From positions 1-49,994 of the IMG/VR virus record IMGVR_UViG_3300028025_005993: a stretch of 49,994 bases of DNA; one strand, given 5' to 3'. Origin of the DNA: a virus. Numbering within the stretch: the stretch's first letter is position 1; the number at the start of each line of letters is the position of its first letter. Positions 39,943 to 48,091 of the stretch are shown piece by piece. A model generated the notes under the pieces. That model was not told the DNA's origin, did not search any database, and saw only the letters and a program-made list of their open reading frames with translations. The translations under genes were made by a program, and so were the position numbers.

Positions 39943-40632
39943 TTATTTAATTTTTTCTCCGTTTTGAATGGTGTTTTCAACTACTTCGGTTTTATCCCAT
40001 AGTCGTGGTGCTATGTTTTTTACTCCATTTTCAATAGCATCGTTAATAAACCAATCACGATTATCTGGTGCACCAAGTTTAGTTTCCTTCACCCCATGTT
40101 GAATAGTGTATTCAACCCTTTTATATCGTAAGTCAGTTGATGTTCCTGTAGTGTGTTTCACCCCATTTTCAATTGTGTCTATAATATAATGAGTCGCATC
40201 CAAACGCCACTCTTGGGTCTCCTTTACCCCATTTTGAATGGTGTCTTCAATAGATTCTTCTATTTTCAAATTTAATGTTTTGGTGTCCTTCACCCCATTT
40301 TGAATGGTGTCTTCAATTTGATACCACACATCTACCGGATTGTCCCAAGTTTTATCAACCTTTGGTTTATTCAAAAATCTATCTTCAAACCATCTGGTTA
40401 TGTATTCTTTATTTTCAACGCAATCCATACCAACCAATTCCATTTCATTTTTGAATAGTTTGTAGTTATACCATAGAGTTCCTCCTTCGGTATATTCAAC
40501 AACCCATTGTCGTTCATTGGTAAAGATGATCCATAAACTACCACTATGATTGTATTGGTCAACACCTTCAATCATTTGGTCAAATAGTTTGAACAAAATC
40601 TTATCTAATTTTTTTCCTGATGGATTTTTCAT
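39943..40632 (-). CDS. protein built on CRISPR-like repeats (short paralogue)
   Basis: 229 aa, starting MKNPSGKKLDKILFKLFDQM; its first 100 residues are clearly paralogous to the next gene (WIIFTNERQWVVEYT, LWYNYKLFKNEMELV). Six repeat units follow, IEDTIQNGVKDT and variants, the last truncated to VENTIQNGEKIK at the stop, one base before the next gene's ATG. Spacing is 66 or 69 bp. Tandem duplication of the N-domain plus independent growth of the arrays is inferred. Confidence 0.65.
   Translation of the reverse strand: MKNPSGKKLDKILFKLFDQMIEGVDQYNHSGSLWIIFTNERQWVVEYTEGGTLWYNYKLFKNEMELVGMDCVENKEYITRWFEDRFLNKPKVDKTWDNPVDVWYQIEDTIQNGVKDTKTLNLKIEESIEDTIQNGVKETQEWRLDATHYIIDTIENGVKHTTGTSTDLRYKRVEYTIQHGVKETKLGAPDNRDWFINDAIENGVKNIAPRLWDKTEVVENTIQNGEKIK
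39946..40317. repeat. 36-bp repeats, second array (6 units)
   Basis: Same 36-bp unit as in 38466-39626, starting at 39946, 40012, 40081, 40150, 40216 and 40282. The spacing is 66, 69, 69, 66 and 66 bp, so inserts are 30 or 33 bp, always multiples of three. Confidence 0.8.
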
Positions 40633-40633
40633 T

Positions 40634-40951
40634 TTAATATCCTATTCCTGTATCGTTAGTAAATTCAACACCATTTTCTTTTGCGAACTCTGAAACAAGT
40701 TCTTCCACGATCTCTTCGTCCATATAACCATAGTCAATTGATCGTCCATATACTCTAATTCCAAGATCAGACCATCTAACTCTTCCACCACCAAGAATTC
40801 TCCAATCCTTTAATTCTGGTTCAAGTTCTTTGGATCTATTTGCAACATCTTCGTGGAACTCTCCCGGCCCTGAACGAAATACAAATTCACCGTCTTTTTC
40901 CAAGATCACACATTTGTGTAATTTATCTTTTTCAATAATAACTTTTTCCAT
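40634..40951 (-). CDS. PHPT1/Janus-type phosphohistidine phosphatase-like
   Basis: 105 aa. GEFHEDVANRSKEL carries His33 where PHPT1 has its catalytic His (EYHADIYDK). DWRILGGGRVRW and IRVYGRSIDYG match the CLGGGRI...VYGYSMAYG core, and the C-terminus NDTGIGY recalls NDGY. Length fits the family. It would remove phosphate from phosphohistidine or phospholysine; a phage role is undescribed to my knowledge. Leaderless promoter upstream. Confidence 0.75.
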   Translation of the reverse strand: MEKVIIEKDKLHKCVILEKDGEFVFRSGPGEFHEDVANRSKELEPELKDWRILGGGRVRWSDLGIRVYGRSIDYGYMDEEIVEELVSEFAKENGVEFTNDTGIGY

Positions 40952-40955
40952 AATA

Positions 40956-40986
40956 CAAATATATGGATTAAAAATTAAAATAACAA
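40956..40986 (-). promoter_or_regulatory. Bacteroidota-type promoter (TTG-N20-TATATTTG)
   Basis: Minus-strand TTG (40984-40986) and TATATTTG (40956-40963) are 20 bp apart; the ATG at 40951 follows after 4 nt. Confidence 0.75.
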
Positions 40987-40999
40987 TAAATAAACTTAA

Positions 41000-41437
41000 T
41001 TAATTTTCGGTGTCTTTATTTAAGAAATATTTTTCAAATGAAGTTAATTTATCGACACCAACATCAAGTATTCTATCTAAAATACTATCAACATCTAAGT
41101 TGTCAGTTAGAAATTCATTTAATCTTTCCATAAAATAATCGGTGAATACCTCATTTGGATTTGTTAAAAGGTTTTCAGTTAGATTTTCTTTAGCATATGA
41201 AACATCATATTTTTTTAAAATAGTTTCAATTTGTGTTTCTAACTCTTCATTTAAGAAGAATAAGTCCCAAGCTCTCGATTCCGTTATACCAGCAGTATCG
41301 TTAATACCTTCTAAGGTTATTCTAACTGCCCATTTGACCTCCTCATCAGACATGTTGTCCCATACTTTTGACTCAAGTTCTTCAGTGGAGAATTCGTATT
41401 GGTATTTTATAATTTTGTAGTTTGTTAAATCAATCAT
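41000..41437 (-). CDS. hypothetical protein
   Basis: 145 aa from the ATG at 41437 (an upstream TTG is less likely). Acidic and helical; the C-terminus ILDVGVDKLTSFEKYFLNKD resembles a short motif (L-x-x-LT-x-x-E-x-x-FL) seen at the ends of many Bacteroidota proteins. Late-type motif at 41455-41462. Confidence 0.6.
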   Translation of the reverse strand: MIDLTNYKIIKYQYEFSTEELESKVWDNMSDEEVKWAVRITLEGINDTAGITESRAWDLFFLNEELETQIETILKKYDVSYAKENLTENLLTNPNEVFTDYFMERLNEFLTDNLDVDSILDRILDVGVDKLTSFEKYFLNKDTEN

Positions 41438-41452
41438 CCCCAATTTCCTTTA

Positions 41453-41707
41453 CTAATAAATAGTATCGAAATCAATTAGTCGGATCTTAGCACAGTAATT
41501 TTTAATTAACATTTCTTTGGTCGGACAATGCTCACCCTTTACCACGATGTCAAAATCAACGGTTTTGGTGTTTTCAAATACATTGTCCAATGAATGTTTT
41601 TTTACCCAATTTAAGGTTTCTTCACATAGGTTATAACTTTTAACTTCAGAACCATTGTCATGTTCAACAATCCATTGGTCTTCTTTTTTTAAAATCTTCC
41701 CTGTCAT
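41453..41707 (-). CDS. hypothetical protein
   Basis: 84 aa: MTGKILKKEDQWIVEHDNGS, ending YCAKIRLIDFDTIY. Looks like a small beta-rich phage protein of a type often seen in pairs near replication genes. Overlaps the upstream gene by ATGA. Confidence 0.55.
   Translation of the reverse strand: MTGKILKKEDQWIVEHDNGSEVKSYNLCEETLNWVKKHSLDNVFENTKTVDFDIVVKGEHCPTKEMLIKNYCAKIRLIDFDTIY
41455..41462 (-). promoter_or_regulatory. putative late motif TATTTATT
   Basis: Minus-strand TATTTATT ending 17 nt before the ATG at 41437; overlaps the end of the upstream gene. Confidence 0.35.
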
Positions 41708-41946
41708 AACTCAAATTGTTTTTTATATAAGTCATCCATTTTGTCTGACATAATCAACTCAAGAGGTCTAATTATATTATAATGATCATCTCTCCAATAT
41801 CTTTCAATGGATTGTCTTTGAAGTTGTTTTTCAAAATTAAAAATTAAGGTTTTGGCGGCAAATAATTGTTCTCGAGTTTCACAAGATTCAATAACTTTCT
41901 CAATCCATTTGATTATATCCCCGTAGTGTCTGCTTCTAGTTTCCAT
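41704..41946 (-). CDS. hypothetical protein
   Basis: 80 aa, helical: HYGDIIKWIEKVIESCETRE, then FEKQLQRQSIERYWRDDHYN. Overlaps rmlB-like gene by 11 bp. Function unknown. Confidence 0.55.
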   Translation of the reverse strand: METRSRHYGDIIKWIEKVIESCETREQLFAAKTLIFNFEKQLQRQSIERYWRDDHYNIIRPLELIMSDKMDDLYKKQFEL

Positions 41947-42865
41947 ATTGTTTATTTAGATAATCGTATAAGTTCATAAATTTAGGTAATTTTTCCCCAT
42001 TTTTCAAATGATACGCATTTAACTTTAAGCAATCAAGGGCATATACCCTATCATGTCCTAGTCTATCTTCAACGTATTTGATTTTAACTTCCTTGTTTAA
42101 AATCTCTGATATTTTATTTACAATATCAATGTTCTTCACTCTAAATCCTGTTCCTATGTTATATACGGTATTTTTAACCTTATCGTCTAACATCAATTTT
42201 ATTATCATTTCAACATTATCATAAACATACATCCACTCTCTCACTTGATTTCCATCACCATAAACAGGTATTTCATTTCCTAAACTAATTGATCTTGCAA
42301 TTGTTGGTAAAAACTTTTCTTCAAATTGGTGTTCGCCAAAGTTATTACAAGTTCTTGTGATCAAATATGGTAATCCATATGTTCTACCACAAGCCTCCAC
42401 CAATAAATCGGATGCCGCTTTGGATGCCGAATAATATGAACTACCTTTAATTTTATAGTTTTCGTTTGACTCTTTATTTATGTTTGGATTTTCTTCCATG
42501 TCACCATAAACTTCGTCAGTTGAAATGTGGATGAACTTTTTTAAATTTTTATTCTTTCTTGAAATTTCTAATAAGTTGAATGTTCCTTCAACATTGGTTC
42601 TAATAAAAGGCAAACCATTTTTGATTGAATTATCAACGTGTGATTCTGCAGCAAAATGAACCATATAATCAAAATCACCTAACTCTTCTGAGGTGACATC
42701 ACAAATATCTTTTTGTAAAAACGTAACATTATGTTTAATGTTCTCTTTACGACCAGCATATGTCAGTTTATCAACACAAAGAACATTACATTCAAAGTTA
42801 TCCAATAAATGATTTATAAATGCCGATCCAATAAATCCAGCCCCACCTGTTACTACTACTCTCAT
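41936..42865 (-). CDS. dTDP-glucose 4,6-dehydratase-like (RmlB family)
   Basis: 309 aa. GGAGFIG (7-13) binds NAD; HFAAESHVDNS, STDEVYGD (115-122) and YYSASKAASD (YxxxK at 145-149) are the RmlB/extended SDR signatures, with RTCNNFGEHQF and VREWMYVYDN as in the family. It probably makes dTDP-4-keto-6-deoxyglucose, a donor precursor for the glycosyltransferases at 18690-26819; the matching nucleotidyltransferase is not in the window. Other NDP-sugar epimerases or dehydratases are possible. Confidence 0.85.
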   Translation of the reverse strand: MRVVVTGGAGFIGSAFINHLLDNFECNVLCVDKLTYAGRKENIKHNVTFLQKDICDVTSEELGDFDYMVHFAAESHVDNSIKNGLPFIRTNVEGTFNLLEISRKNKNLKKFIHISTDEVYGDMEENPNINKESNENYKIKGSSYYSASKAASDLLVEACGRTYGLPYLITRTCNNFGEHQFEEKFLPTIARSISLGNEIPVYGDGNQVREWMYVYDNVEMIIKLMLDDKVKNTVYNIGTGFRVKNIDIVNKISEILNKEVKIKYVEDRLGHDRVYALDCLKLNAYHLKNGEKLPKFMNLYDYLNKQYGN

Positions 42866-42866
42866 A

Positions 42867-43046
42867 TTATCTTAATAAATTTTCAAGTTGTTTCATTATT
42901 ATTAGTTGTCGTCTTTGTAATTCGGCAACTTTTCTTTTTTCTTCTTCGTTTAATTCATAGCTATTTGCCTTAATATCGGCAATTTCATTTGAGATCAATC
43001 GATGTTCATTCATCAATTGTCCGTGTATAATTCTTTTGTCTTGCAT
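42867..43046 (-). CDS. small coiled-coil protein
   Basis: 59 aa: MQDKRIIHGQLMNEHRLISN, then SYELNEEEKRKVAELQRRQL. Almost certainly one or two long helices. One base separates its stop from the rmlB-like start codon. Function unknown. Confidence 0.6.
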   Translation of the reverse strand: MQDKRIIHGQLMNEHRLISNEIADIKANSYELNEEEKRKVAELQRRQLIIMKQLENLLR

Positions 43047-43075
43047 AATTTATTTGTTTAATTGTTTATATGTTT

Positions 43076-43336
43076 TCACTTGTCTAATGTATGATCAATT
43101 AAAATGTAAGGCGGATTGATTCTAACTTCAGATCCATCACTATTAAAGTAATAGATAGTGTCTCCGTCAAAACTAATAGTGTCGGTATACCAAATTGCAT
43201 CAATCATTGACTTTTCTTTTGGTGTTGTGATACAAACCTTTCCTTTAATTTCATATTTATATTTCTTTCTAACACAAGAAAAAAATAAGGTTAAAAAAAC
43301 AAATATTAAGATTGTTTTTATGTAATTTTTATCCAT
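43076..43336 (-). CDS. small lipoprotein
   Basis: 86 aa from the ATG at 43336. MDKNYIKTILIFVFLTLFFSC is a signal peptide with FFSC lipobox (about residue 20). The mature part, CVRKKYKYEIKGKVC, parallels the lipoprotein at 31985 (KYKYMIKD, second Cys). Overlaps the membrane-protein gene by 8 bp. Superinfection exclusion is a plausible role, inferred only. Confidence 0.65.
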   Translation of the reverse strand: MDKNYIKTILIFVFLTLFFSCVRKKYKYEIKGKVCITTPKEKSMIDAIWYTDTISFDGDTIYYFNSDGSEVRINPPYILIDHTLDK

Positions 43337-43604
43337 CGTTTCCAAATCTCGTATCATATTCATCTTTTAGTTCTTGGTATTCTTCCATTGCTTCTTTAAA
43401 TTTTTTTCTCAAGTGATAAGACCCGATAATATACATAATTAACATTATCCAATAAATCGGGGTCACTAATTGTTTATAAAAAAATGTATAAGCAAATTGA
43501 AAAATAAAAATTATGGTTAATATAAGTGAAATTCGATTATAGGTTCCTGCCTCATCAATTTTGACGACCATTCTATTTAATAATTCATATTCCTTGTCTT
43601 CCAT
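43329..43604 (-). CDS. membrane protein with two spans
   Basis: 91 aa. Hydrophobic segments ISLILTIIFIFQFAYTFF (about 25-42) and YWIMLIMYIIGSYHL (about 51-65), then a charged helix KKFKEAMEEYQELKDEYD. Coupled to the lipoprotein gene, so both may act at the host envelope. Confidence 0.6.
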   Translation of the reverse strand: MEDKEYELLNRMVVKIDEAGTYNRISLILTIIFIFQFAYTFFYKQLVTPIYWIMLIMYIIGSYHLRKKFKEAMEEYQELKDEYDTRFGNDG

Positions 43605-43619
43605 GTTATTAGTATAGTA

Positions 43620-45377
43620 TTATAAAGGTAAATCATCAAGCCAATTATGTTGAACAGGATCAAAATCAAATCCTAATAACTCATTTTGCCAAGTTTGTAA
43701 TTCAGGTGTTGAAACATCCCAATGAGGAGTCATTGCAATTACTTTAGTCCCTTCATGTTCCAAACTTTTGAATGTTGCTTCTTGTTCCACAGTTCTACCA
43801 TTACGATATTTTTTAATCAACTTTGGTAACTTTAAAGTTCCAAGTTTATACATAAGATTGATGTTTGCAAGTTGTATTTTGGCAACCTGTGAAAACTCTA
43901 ACGATGGTGTTTCATTAAACTTAGATCTTTCTTGAACATTCAATATTTCATCTATTTTGTATCGATATTCAACAGTGATTCTATCATCACCATCTTTTGA
44001 TCCTTTACGAATTGAGAATATCAAACAATCCGGTCTTTCTGAATACCCACGAACACAATTTCTTTGGTGTTGAGATTCCTTTTCATAGTCCGCAGTTTTT
44101 CTTAAAAGAACAGGATAGTAGGTTTCACCTTGGTGTTCAATAGGTGTCTCTAAACTATCAACATCACCATAAAATCTTTCAACTTCACCTTTTCTATATG
44201 ATTGTAAAAGACGACTAAACTCCTCGTGTTCTAAATTGAAAGAACTAATATTTTCAAACTTTAATTTTACATTTTCACCAAGATTAATTAGGTCTCGTTT
44301 CATTTCTAAATGATCCAATAAAATCCTATATTTATCATAATCAAAATATGTTATAATGTTTAAAATTCTTTCTTTTTCTTTTGGTGTTAGATGAACTAAA
44401 AATATACTATTTAAGTAAGTATGATTTTGACGATAGAAACATTCAAAAAACCTTCCCATTTTAGTATCCTCCATCGACATATTAGTATCCTCCATCAACA
44501 TAGAATATGAATTTGAAAAGTATTCATCAAAATATTTGTTTTCAATTTTATTAAACCTGTCAATACCTAAGATATTATAAACAACATACATTCTATCAAA
44601 ATCAACCCACTCTAATTCATTTAAAATTTGCTTAACCTTTGATCCTTTAAGATTAATTTGTTTCATCACAGTATCGACCAAATTCATATTTGATAATCTT
44701 AGATCTTTCTTCGGAAGAAACATGTGGGTGAATTTTCTCCAATAATTAGGAATTTTAATATCATTAACCAAATAAAAAGTTAAACTATAAAATGATTCAG
44801 GTGAATCCCACTCAAAGTTTTGTGGGTTTTCAATTCCCATTCTATCCCATATTCTTTCTAAAAAGAAATAAAAATGATTATTTGGTTTAACATTTGGATC
44901 TATATGAACATTACACAAAAAACTTTGTATCGCATTATATGTCGGATTGACTTTCATACTAGAACCTCTTTTTTGTTTTTTCTTTGTATGAAATGTTCCT
45001 GAATAGAATAATTTAGTTTTAAAATTGAATGATATATAGTTTGTTGATTTTCTTTCAATAAAATACTTACCACCTACTCTTCTTAATTTGTTATAGACTT
45101 GGAATTTTAAAGATATTTTTTCATCACTTTCTTCAACGAAAAATCTATATCGTAGAAGGCTTACTGACGCACATGGATTTCCAAAATGTTTAACAAAATC
45201 ATCTTCAGAAAATAATTGGGTGTCGTTAAAATATCTCTCCTTGTGTTTTCCAGTGTGATATAAACCTAATTCATGTCTGTTTGAATCGTCTATTTTACAG
45301 AAGTTATGATAAAGATCAACTCTGTAATTTTTTTTCTCAATAAACTTATGAAATGTTTTACCTTCTACTTCTAACAT
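43620..45377 (-). CDS. PcfJ-like protein
   Basis: 585 aa from the ATG at 45377 (MLEVEGKTFHKFIEKKNYRV); the upstream in-frame extension enters the promoter and terminator. About residues 420-500 carry QHQRNCVRGYSERPDCLIFS, ITVEYRYKIDEILNVQE and KFNETPSLEFSQ, the PcfJ pattern (HCV..Y...C..S.R...TVE....Q..GK.N). PcfJ proteins occur on plasmids and phages; their function is unknown. The N-terminal 400 residues are helical. Leaderless promoter upstream. Confidence 0.75.
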   Translation of the reverse strand: MLEVEGKTFHKFIEKKNYRVDLYHNFCKIDDSNRHELGLYHTGKHKERYFNDTQLFSEDDFVKHFGNPCASVSLLRYRFFVEESDEKISLKFQVYNKLRRVGGKYFIERKSTNYISFNFKTKLFYSGTFHTKKKQKRGSSMKVNPTYNAIQSFLCNVHIDPNVKPNNHFYFFLERIWDRMGIENPQNFEWDSPESFYSLTFYLVNDIKIPNYWRKFTHMFLPKKDLRLSNMNLVDTVMKQINLKGSKVKQILNELEWVDFDRMYVVYNILGIDRFNKIENKYFDEYFSNSYSMLMEDTNMSMEDTKMGRFFECFYRQNHTYLNSIFLVHLTPKEKERILNIITYFDYDKYRILLDHLEMKRDLINLGENVKLKFENISSFNLEHEEFSRLLQSYRKGEVERFYGDVDSLETPIEHQGETYYPVLLRKTADYEKESQHQRNCVRGYSERPDCLIFSIRKGSKDGDDRITVEYRYKIDEILNVQERSKFNETPSLEFSQVAKIQLANINLMYKLGTLKLPKLIKKYRNGRTVEQEATFKSLEHEGTKVIAMTPHWDVSTPELQTWQNELLGFDFDPVQHNWLDDLPL

Positions 45378-45382
45378 AAAAA

Positions 45383-45413
45383 TAAAGATACAAAAAACCC
45401 CCAACTTAATCAA
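45383..45413 (-). promoter_or_regulatory. Bacteroidota-type promoter overlapping a terminator
   Basis: Minus-strand TTG (45411-45413) and TATCTTTA (45383-45390, one mismatch) are 20 bp apart; ATG at 45377 is 5 nt away. The -33 box lies in the terminator stem-loop, as at 3436-3474. Confidence 0.6.
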
Positions 45414-45420
45414 CTGGGGG
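45391..45420 (-). terminator. rho-independent terminator
   Basis: Minus-strand CCCCCA (45415-45420) pairs with TGGGGG (45398-45403) and TTTTTT follows at 45392-45397. It closes the transcript of the Smr-like gene. Confidence 0.75.
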
Positions 45421-45431
45421 ATTACACTTTT

Positions 45432-45671
45432 TTAAACTAAACTAACAATTAACTTACCGGGATTGTTGAATTCTTCAATATAAGAAAACCCATAATCATT
45501 GATTGTGTTTATAACAATAAGTTTCATTTGATCACTTATACCTGTGATTATTTCAACCTCTTGGGACTTTGATTTCATATTCTCCCAAATAAACTGATCC
45601 ACCAATTTAGAAACTTCGGCATGTTTAATACCGTGTAGATCCAAAGTTTTGGTTGGCGGATTCTTAACCAT
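45432..45671 (-). CDS. small Smr-domain protein
   Basis: 79 aa consisting of a single Smr domain: TLDLHGIKHAEVSKLVDQFI (LDLHG at 10-14), VEIITGISDQMKLIVINTI (TGxS) and a final GKLIVSLV strand. Smr domains nick or bind branched DNA or RNA. Stand-alone copies are common in phages. Terminator directly downstream. Confidence 0.8.
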   Translation of the reverse strand: MVKNPPTKTLDLHGIKHAEVSKLVDQFIWENMKSKSQEVEIITGISDQMKLIVINTINDYGFSYIEEFNNPGKLIVSLV

Positions 45672-45687
45672 GTCTTAATCGATTAGT

Positions 45688-46326
45688 TTATTCGTTTTCG
45701 GTGTCGTAGAACATTCTATCACTATCTTCCGTGTGCCACTTATCAAAACCTTCACAATTATAATAATCTTTATTTACCAAATAATCCGGTCTTTCAGGGA
45801 ATGGTTTGGTTACAAAGCTTGGTTCAGACCATTTAATTCTATTATTTGGTTGAAGTGCGATTTGTCCATTATCCAATAATATAATATGGTGTGATTTATG
45901 TTCCAATGGATCTTCAGCCAATGTTATATCTGTATTAACATCACTAGATCCCCAATTTATTGTTGCATAATAACTTCCAGAGTAAAACTTTTTGTCTTTC
46001 ATAAACACCTCAACTCTTGTATCATAAAGATATGACAGATGTATTAACGTAAAGTTATATGAAAAACAATTCCATATTTGAAGATAATGGAATGGTAGAT
46101 CTGGTTTTGGCATTTCAGGTTCATGTAATAAAGCATGACTTGGGAGTTTGTCTCTTAACACACCATTTTCCAATAACACCTGAAATAATGCCGCTTGACC
46201 TGGCATGCATCTAACAGAGATTATAACTCCTGGTGTCAATTCACCAAGTCCTTTTTTGTGTTGATACATGTATTCATTTCTAACCCAAACTTTTAAGGGA
46301 AAGAAGTTGTGTTCAATATAAGCCAT
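45688..46326 (-). CDS. conserved hypothetical protein of marine phages
   Basis: 212 aa: NFFPLKVWVRNEYMYQHKKG, GVIISVRCMPGQAALFQVLL, LQIWNCFSYNFTLIHLSYL and ALQPNNRIKWSEPSF. I recall close relatives in cyanophages and other marine myoviruses, always unannotated. Beta-rich and soluble. The first codons overlap the stop of a tiny membrane gene (TAATG). Confidence 0.65.
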   Translation of the reverse strand: MAYIEHNFFPLKVWVRNEYMYQHKKGLGELTPGVIISVRCMPGQAALFQVLLENGVLRDKLPSHALLHEPEMPKPDLPFHYLQIWNCFSYNFTLIHLSYLYDTRVEVFMKDKKFYSGSYYATINWGSSDVNTDITLAEDPLEHKSHHIILLDNGQIALQPNNRIKWSEPSFVTKPFPERPDYLVNKDYYNCEGFDKWHTEDSDRMFYDTENE

Positions 46327-46436
46327 TATTTCTTTTTTCTTTTCTTAAAATATCTATAGATCAAATAAAACCCGATTATGTTGATTACAAATAATATTCC
46401 ATATAGATGAACATAAGTTTCTAAAACGTTTGTCAT
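46326..46436 (-). CDS. tiny membrane protein
   Basis: 36 aa: MTNVLETYVHLYGILFVINI, span to about residue 28, then basic KKRKKK. ATGA and TAATG overlaps on both sides show it is translated in line with its neighbours. Function unknown. Confidence 0.55.
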   Translation of the reverse strand: MTNVLETYVHLYGILFVINIIGFYLIYRYFKKRKKK

Positions 46437-46750
46437 ATGCTGTATTTATATACTCCATTCTCAAACTCAACGTCCATTAACCCATCATTTTCCAAGATTT
46501 TTTCAATTTGATCTGCTTGAAATTTAATGTTTTCTGGTTCCATGAAGACCTTATACGCCTGATTTGAAGAAAGTTTATTTTGTGTGACCAAATTATAAAT
46601 TGTCTCGTTTTCACATTTTATAAGTGATCCGTGTTGTCCTGCAACTGTAACTATAACATTATCACCGATTTCGATTTTCTCTAACGATACGATATATGGT
46701 TTTTCATCAACCATAATCATTTTTACTTTTTGTTTTGTTGTTTCACTCAT
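46433..46750 (-). CDS. hypothetical protein
   Basis: 105 aa: KVKMIMVDEKPYIVSLEKIE, GDNVIVTVAGQHGSLIKCEN, with a helical C-terminal half. Common small phage type; function unknown. Confidence 0.55.
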   Translation of the reverse strand: MSETTKQKVKMIMVDEKPYIVSLEKIEIGDNVIVTVAGQHGSLIKCENETIYNLVTQNKLSSNQAYKVFMEPENIKFQADQIEKILENDGLMDVEFENGVYKYSI

Positions 46751-47058
46751 AATCTAATACCGTATAATTTCGATACGGCCTCCATGTATTTTTTTAAATT
46801 TATTACAGATTGTTTAAAATCTGTTTTTGGTAGTTCTTCAAATCTTTGTGCCAATTCCTCATCGGTCAAAGTATTAATACAACTATCATAGATGTCTTTT
46901 AGTATCTGTAAATAAATTTCTTCTTTACTATAAGTATCATCTATTTTTTTTTCAAGCACCTGACCTTCCAACTCAACACAATAGTCGATTAGTTCTTGAA
47001 CTTCAGGATGATCCATTAACGTTTTATTAGTTTTTAATATTTGATTTATGTTCTTCAT
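46747..47058 (-). CDS. hypothetical helical protein
   Basis: 103 aa: MKNINQILKTNKTLMDHPEV, then VELEGQVLEKKIDDTYSKEE. Overlaps the upstream gene by 32 bp and the next by ATGA. Function unknown. Confidence 0.55.
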   Translation of the reverse strand: MKNINQILKTNKTLMDHPEVQELIDYCVELEGQVLEKKIDDTYSKEEIYLQILKDIYDSCINTLTDEELAQRFEELPKTDFKQSVINLKKYMEAVSKLYGIRL

Positions 47059-47413
47059 AATGTTTATTACATAATGTTCTATACCAACCTATATTTGTTC
47101 TTAATTCACCTTTTTCCCCACATGTCTCACAGGTCTCATAACTTAGATTTTCAGCCTGACTTATTCTTTTATGAACCTCATCTGACGCGGAGTTTATATA
47201 AAATCTAAGTCCTCCAAACTTCTCTTTTACTTGGCAAGTTTGTTTATCCCATCCTAATTCTATTAGATCAATTATAAGATCCTTAATTAGTGAATACCAA
47301 CCAGAACCAACATCAAAGAATCCGGAGTCTTTAATTGGTGGTCTATCATTGTAAAATCCATTTTCTAATCCTCCAATGGATTCCAAAAACTCATTCATTT
47401 CTTTATCTGTCAT
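47027..47413 (-). CDS. zinc-ribbon phage protein
   Basis: 128 aa. CQVKEKFGGLRFYINSASDE and the C-terminal zinc ribbon CETCGEKGELRTNIGWYRTL with a final C-N-K-H identify a conserved phage and plasmid family of unknown function (GW..TLC..H). Confidence 0.65.
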   Translation of the reverse strand: MTDKEMNEFLESIGGLENGFYNDRPPIKDSGFFDVGSGWYSLIKDLIIDLIELGWDKQTCQVKEKFGGLRFYINSASDEVHKRISQAENLSYETCETCGEKGELRTNIGWYRTLCNKHYEEHKSNIKN

Positions 47414-47423
47414 ATAATATAAT

Positions 47424-47507
47424 TTAAAGATTCCAAATTGATTTTCGTTTTTTCTTTGGAAATCTAAACGACCACCAAAGAAGAATCTTTTGAATTGTTC
47501 TTTTCAT
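47424..47507 (-). CDS. tiny basic ORF
   Basis: 27 aa: MKRTIQKILLWWSFRFPKKK, very basic with a WW pair. Its ATG overlaps the previous stop as ATGA, the usual coupling in this genome, which is the main reason to list it. Confidence 0.35.
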   Translation of the reverse strand: MKRTIQKILLWWSFRFPKKKRKSIWNL

Positions 47508-48091
47508 TTTAAAAAATTAATAACCTTTTCTTTAATCCCACTTTGTTTAATACCTTCTCTTGATCTTGGTGTTAAAACAAAATTAGTTAGACCAGGGTTT
47601 TTATCCTCACTATCCAAGAAGTATTTTGATAAAAACTCAAGACTCATATTAAGATCATCAATCGCAACCCAATGTGTGACTTCAGGATGATTCTTTAACC
47701 AATGTCCGATCTCCATACTTCGTTCTAATTCCAACTCAGCACGAAATCTAAACGCATTCCATTCTTTTGGAAAAAGGTCTCTAAATATGTCAGTCACCGC
47801 AATTGGTCGTTTAATAATACCTTGACTAATATAGTAATCACCAAGTTCATCAAGTGTTGCATGTAATCTCCAATCAGAACTTACCACTATTTCACATCCA
47901 GTTTCTTCAATGATCTCATTTAGAACTTTAATTGTCCCTTTATCAAAGTCATCAAAACGATATTGCACCGGAATTTCTCTTGGGGTCATGGATAATTTTC
48001 TTCCTCCCCATTTGTGTTGTTTTTTGTAACGACTACCCCAATTATTAGAGAGACAAATTACACTATCATGATCTAAGAATATAACTTTCAT
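47504..48091 (-). CDS. HAD-like hydrolase
   Basis: 195 aa. FLDHDSVICLS is the HAD motif I (DxD), CEIVVSSDWRLHATLDEL motif II and THWVAIDDLNMSLEF motif IV. The pattern with SSxWR resembles HAD domains of RNA-repair-type proteins (HAD_SAK). The same layout in the next gene points to duplication. Likely a phosphatase, perhaps for RNA or DNA ends. Confidence 0.75.
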   Translation of the reverse strand: MKVIFLDHDSVICLSNNWGSRYKKQHKWGGRKLSMTPREIPVQYRFDDFDKGTIKVLNEIIEETGCEIVVSSDWRLHATLDELGDYYISQGIIKRPIAVTDIFRDLFPKEWNAFRFRAELELERSMEIGHWLKNHPEVTHWVAIDDLNMSLEFLSKYFLDSEDKNPGLTNFVLTPRSREGIKQSGIKEKVINFLK

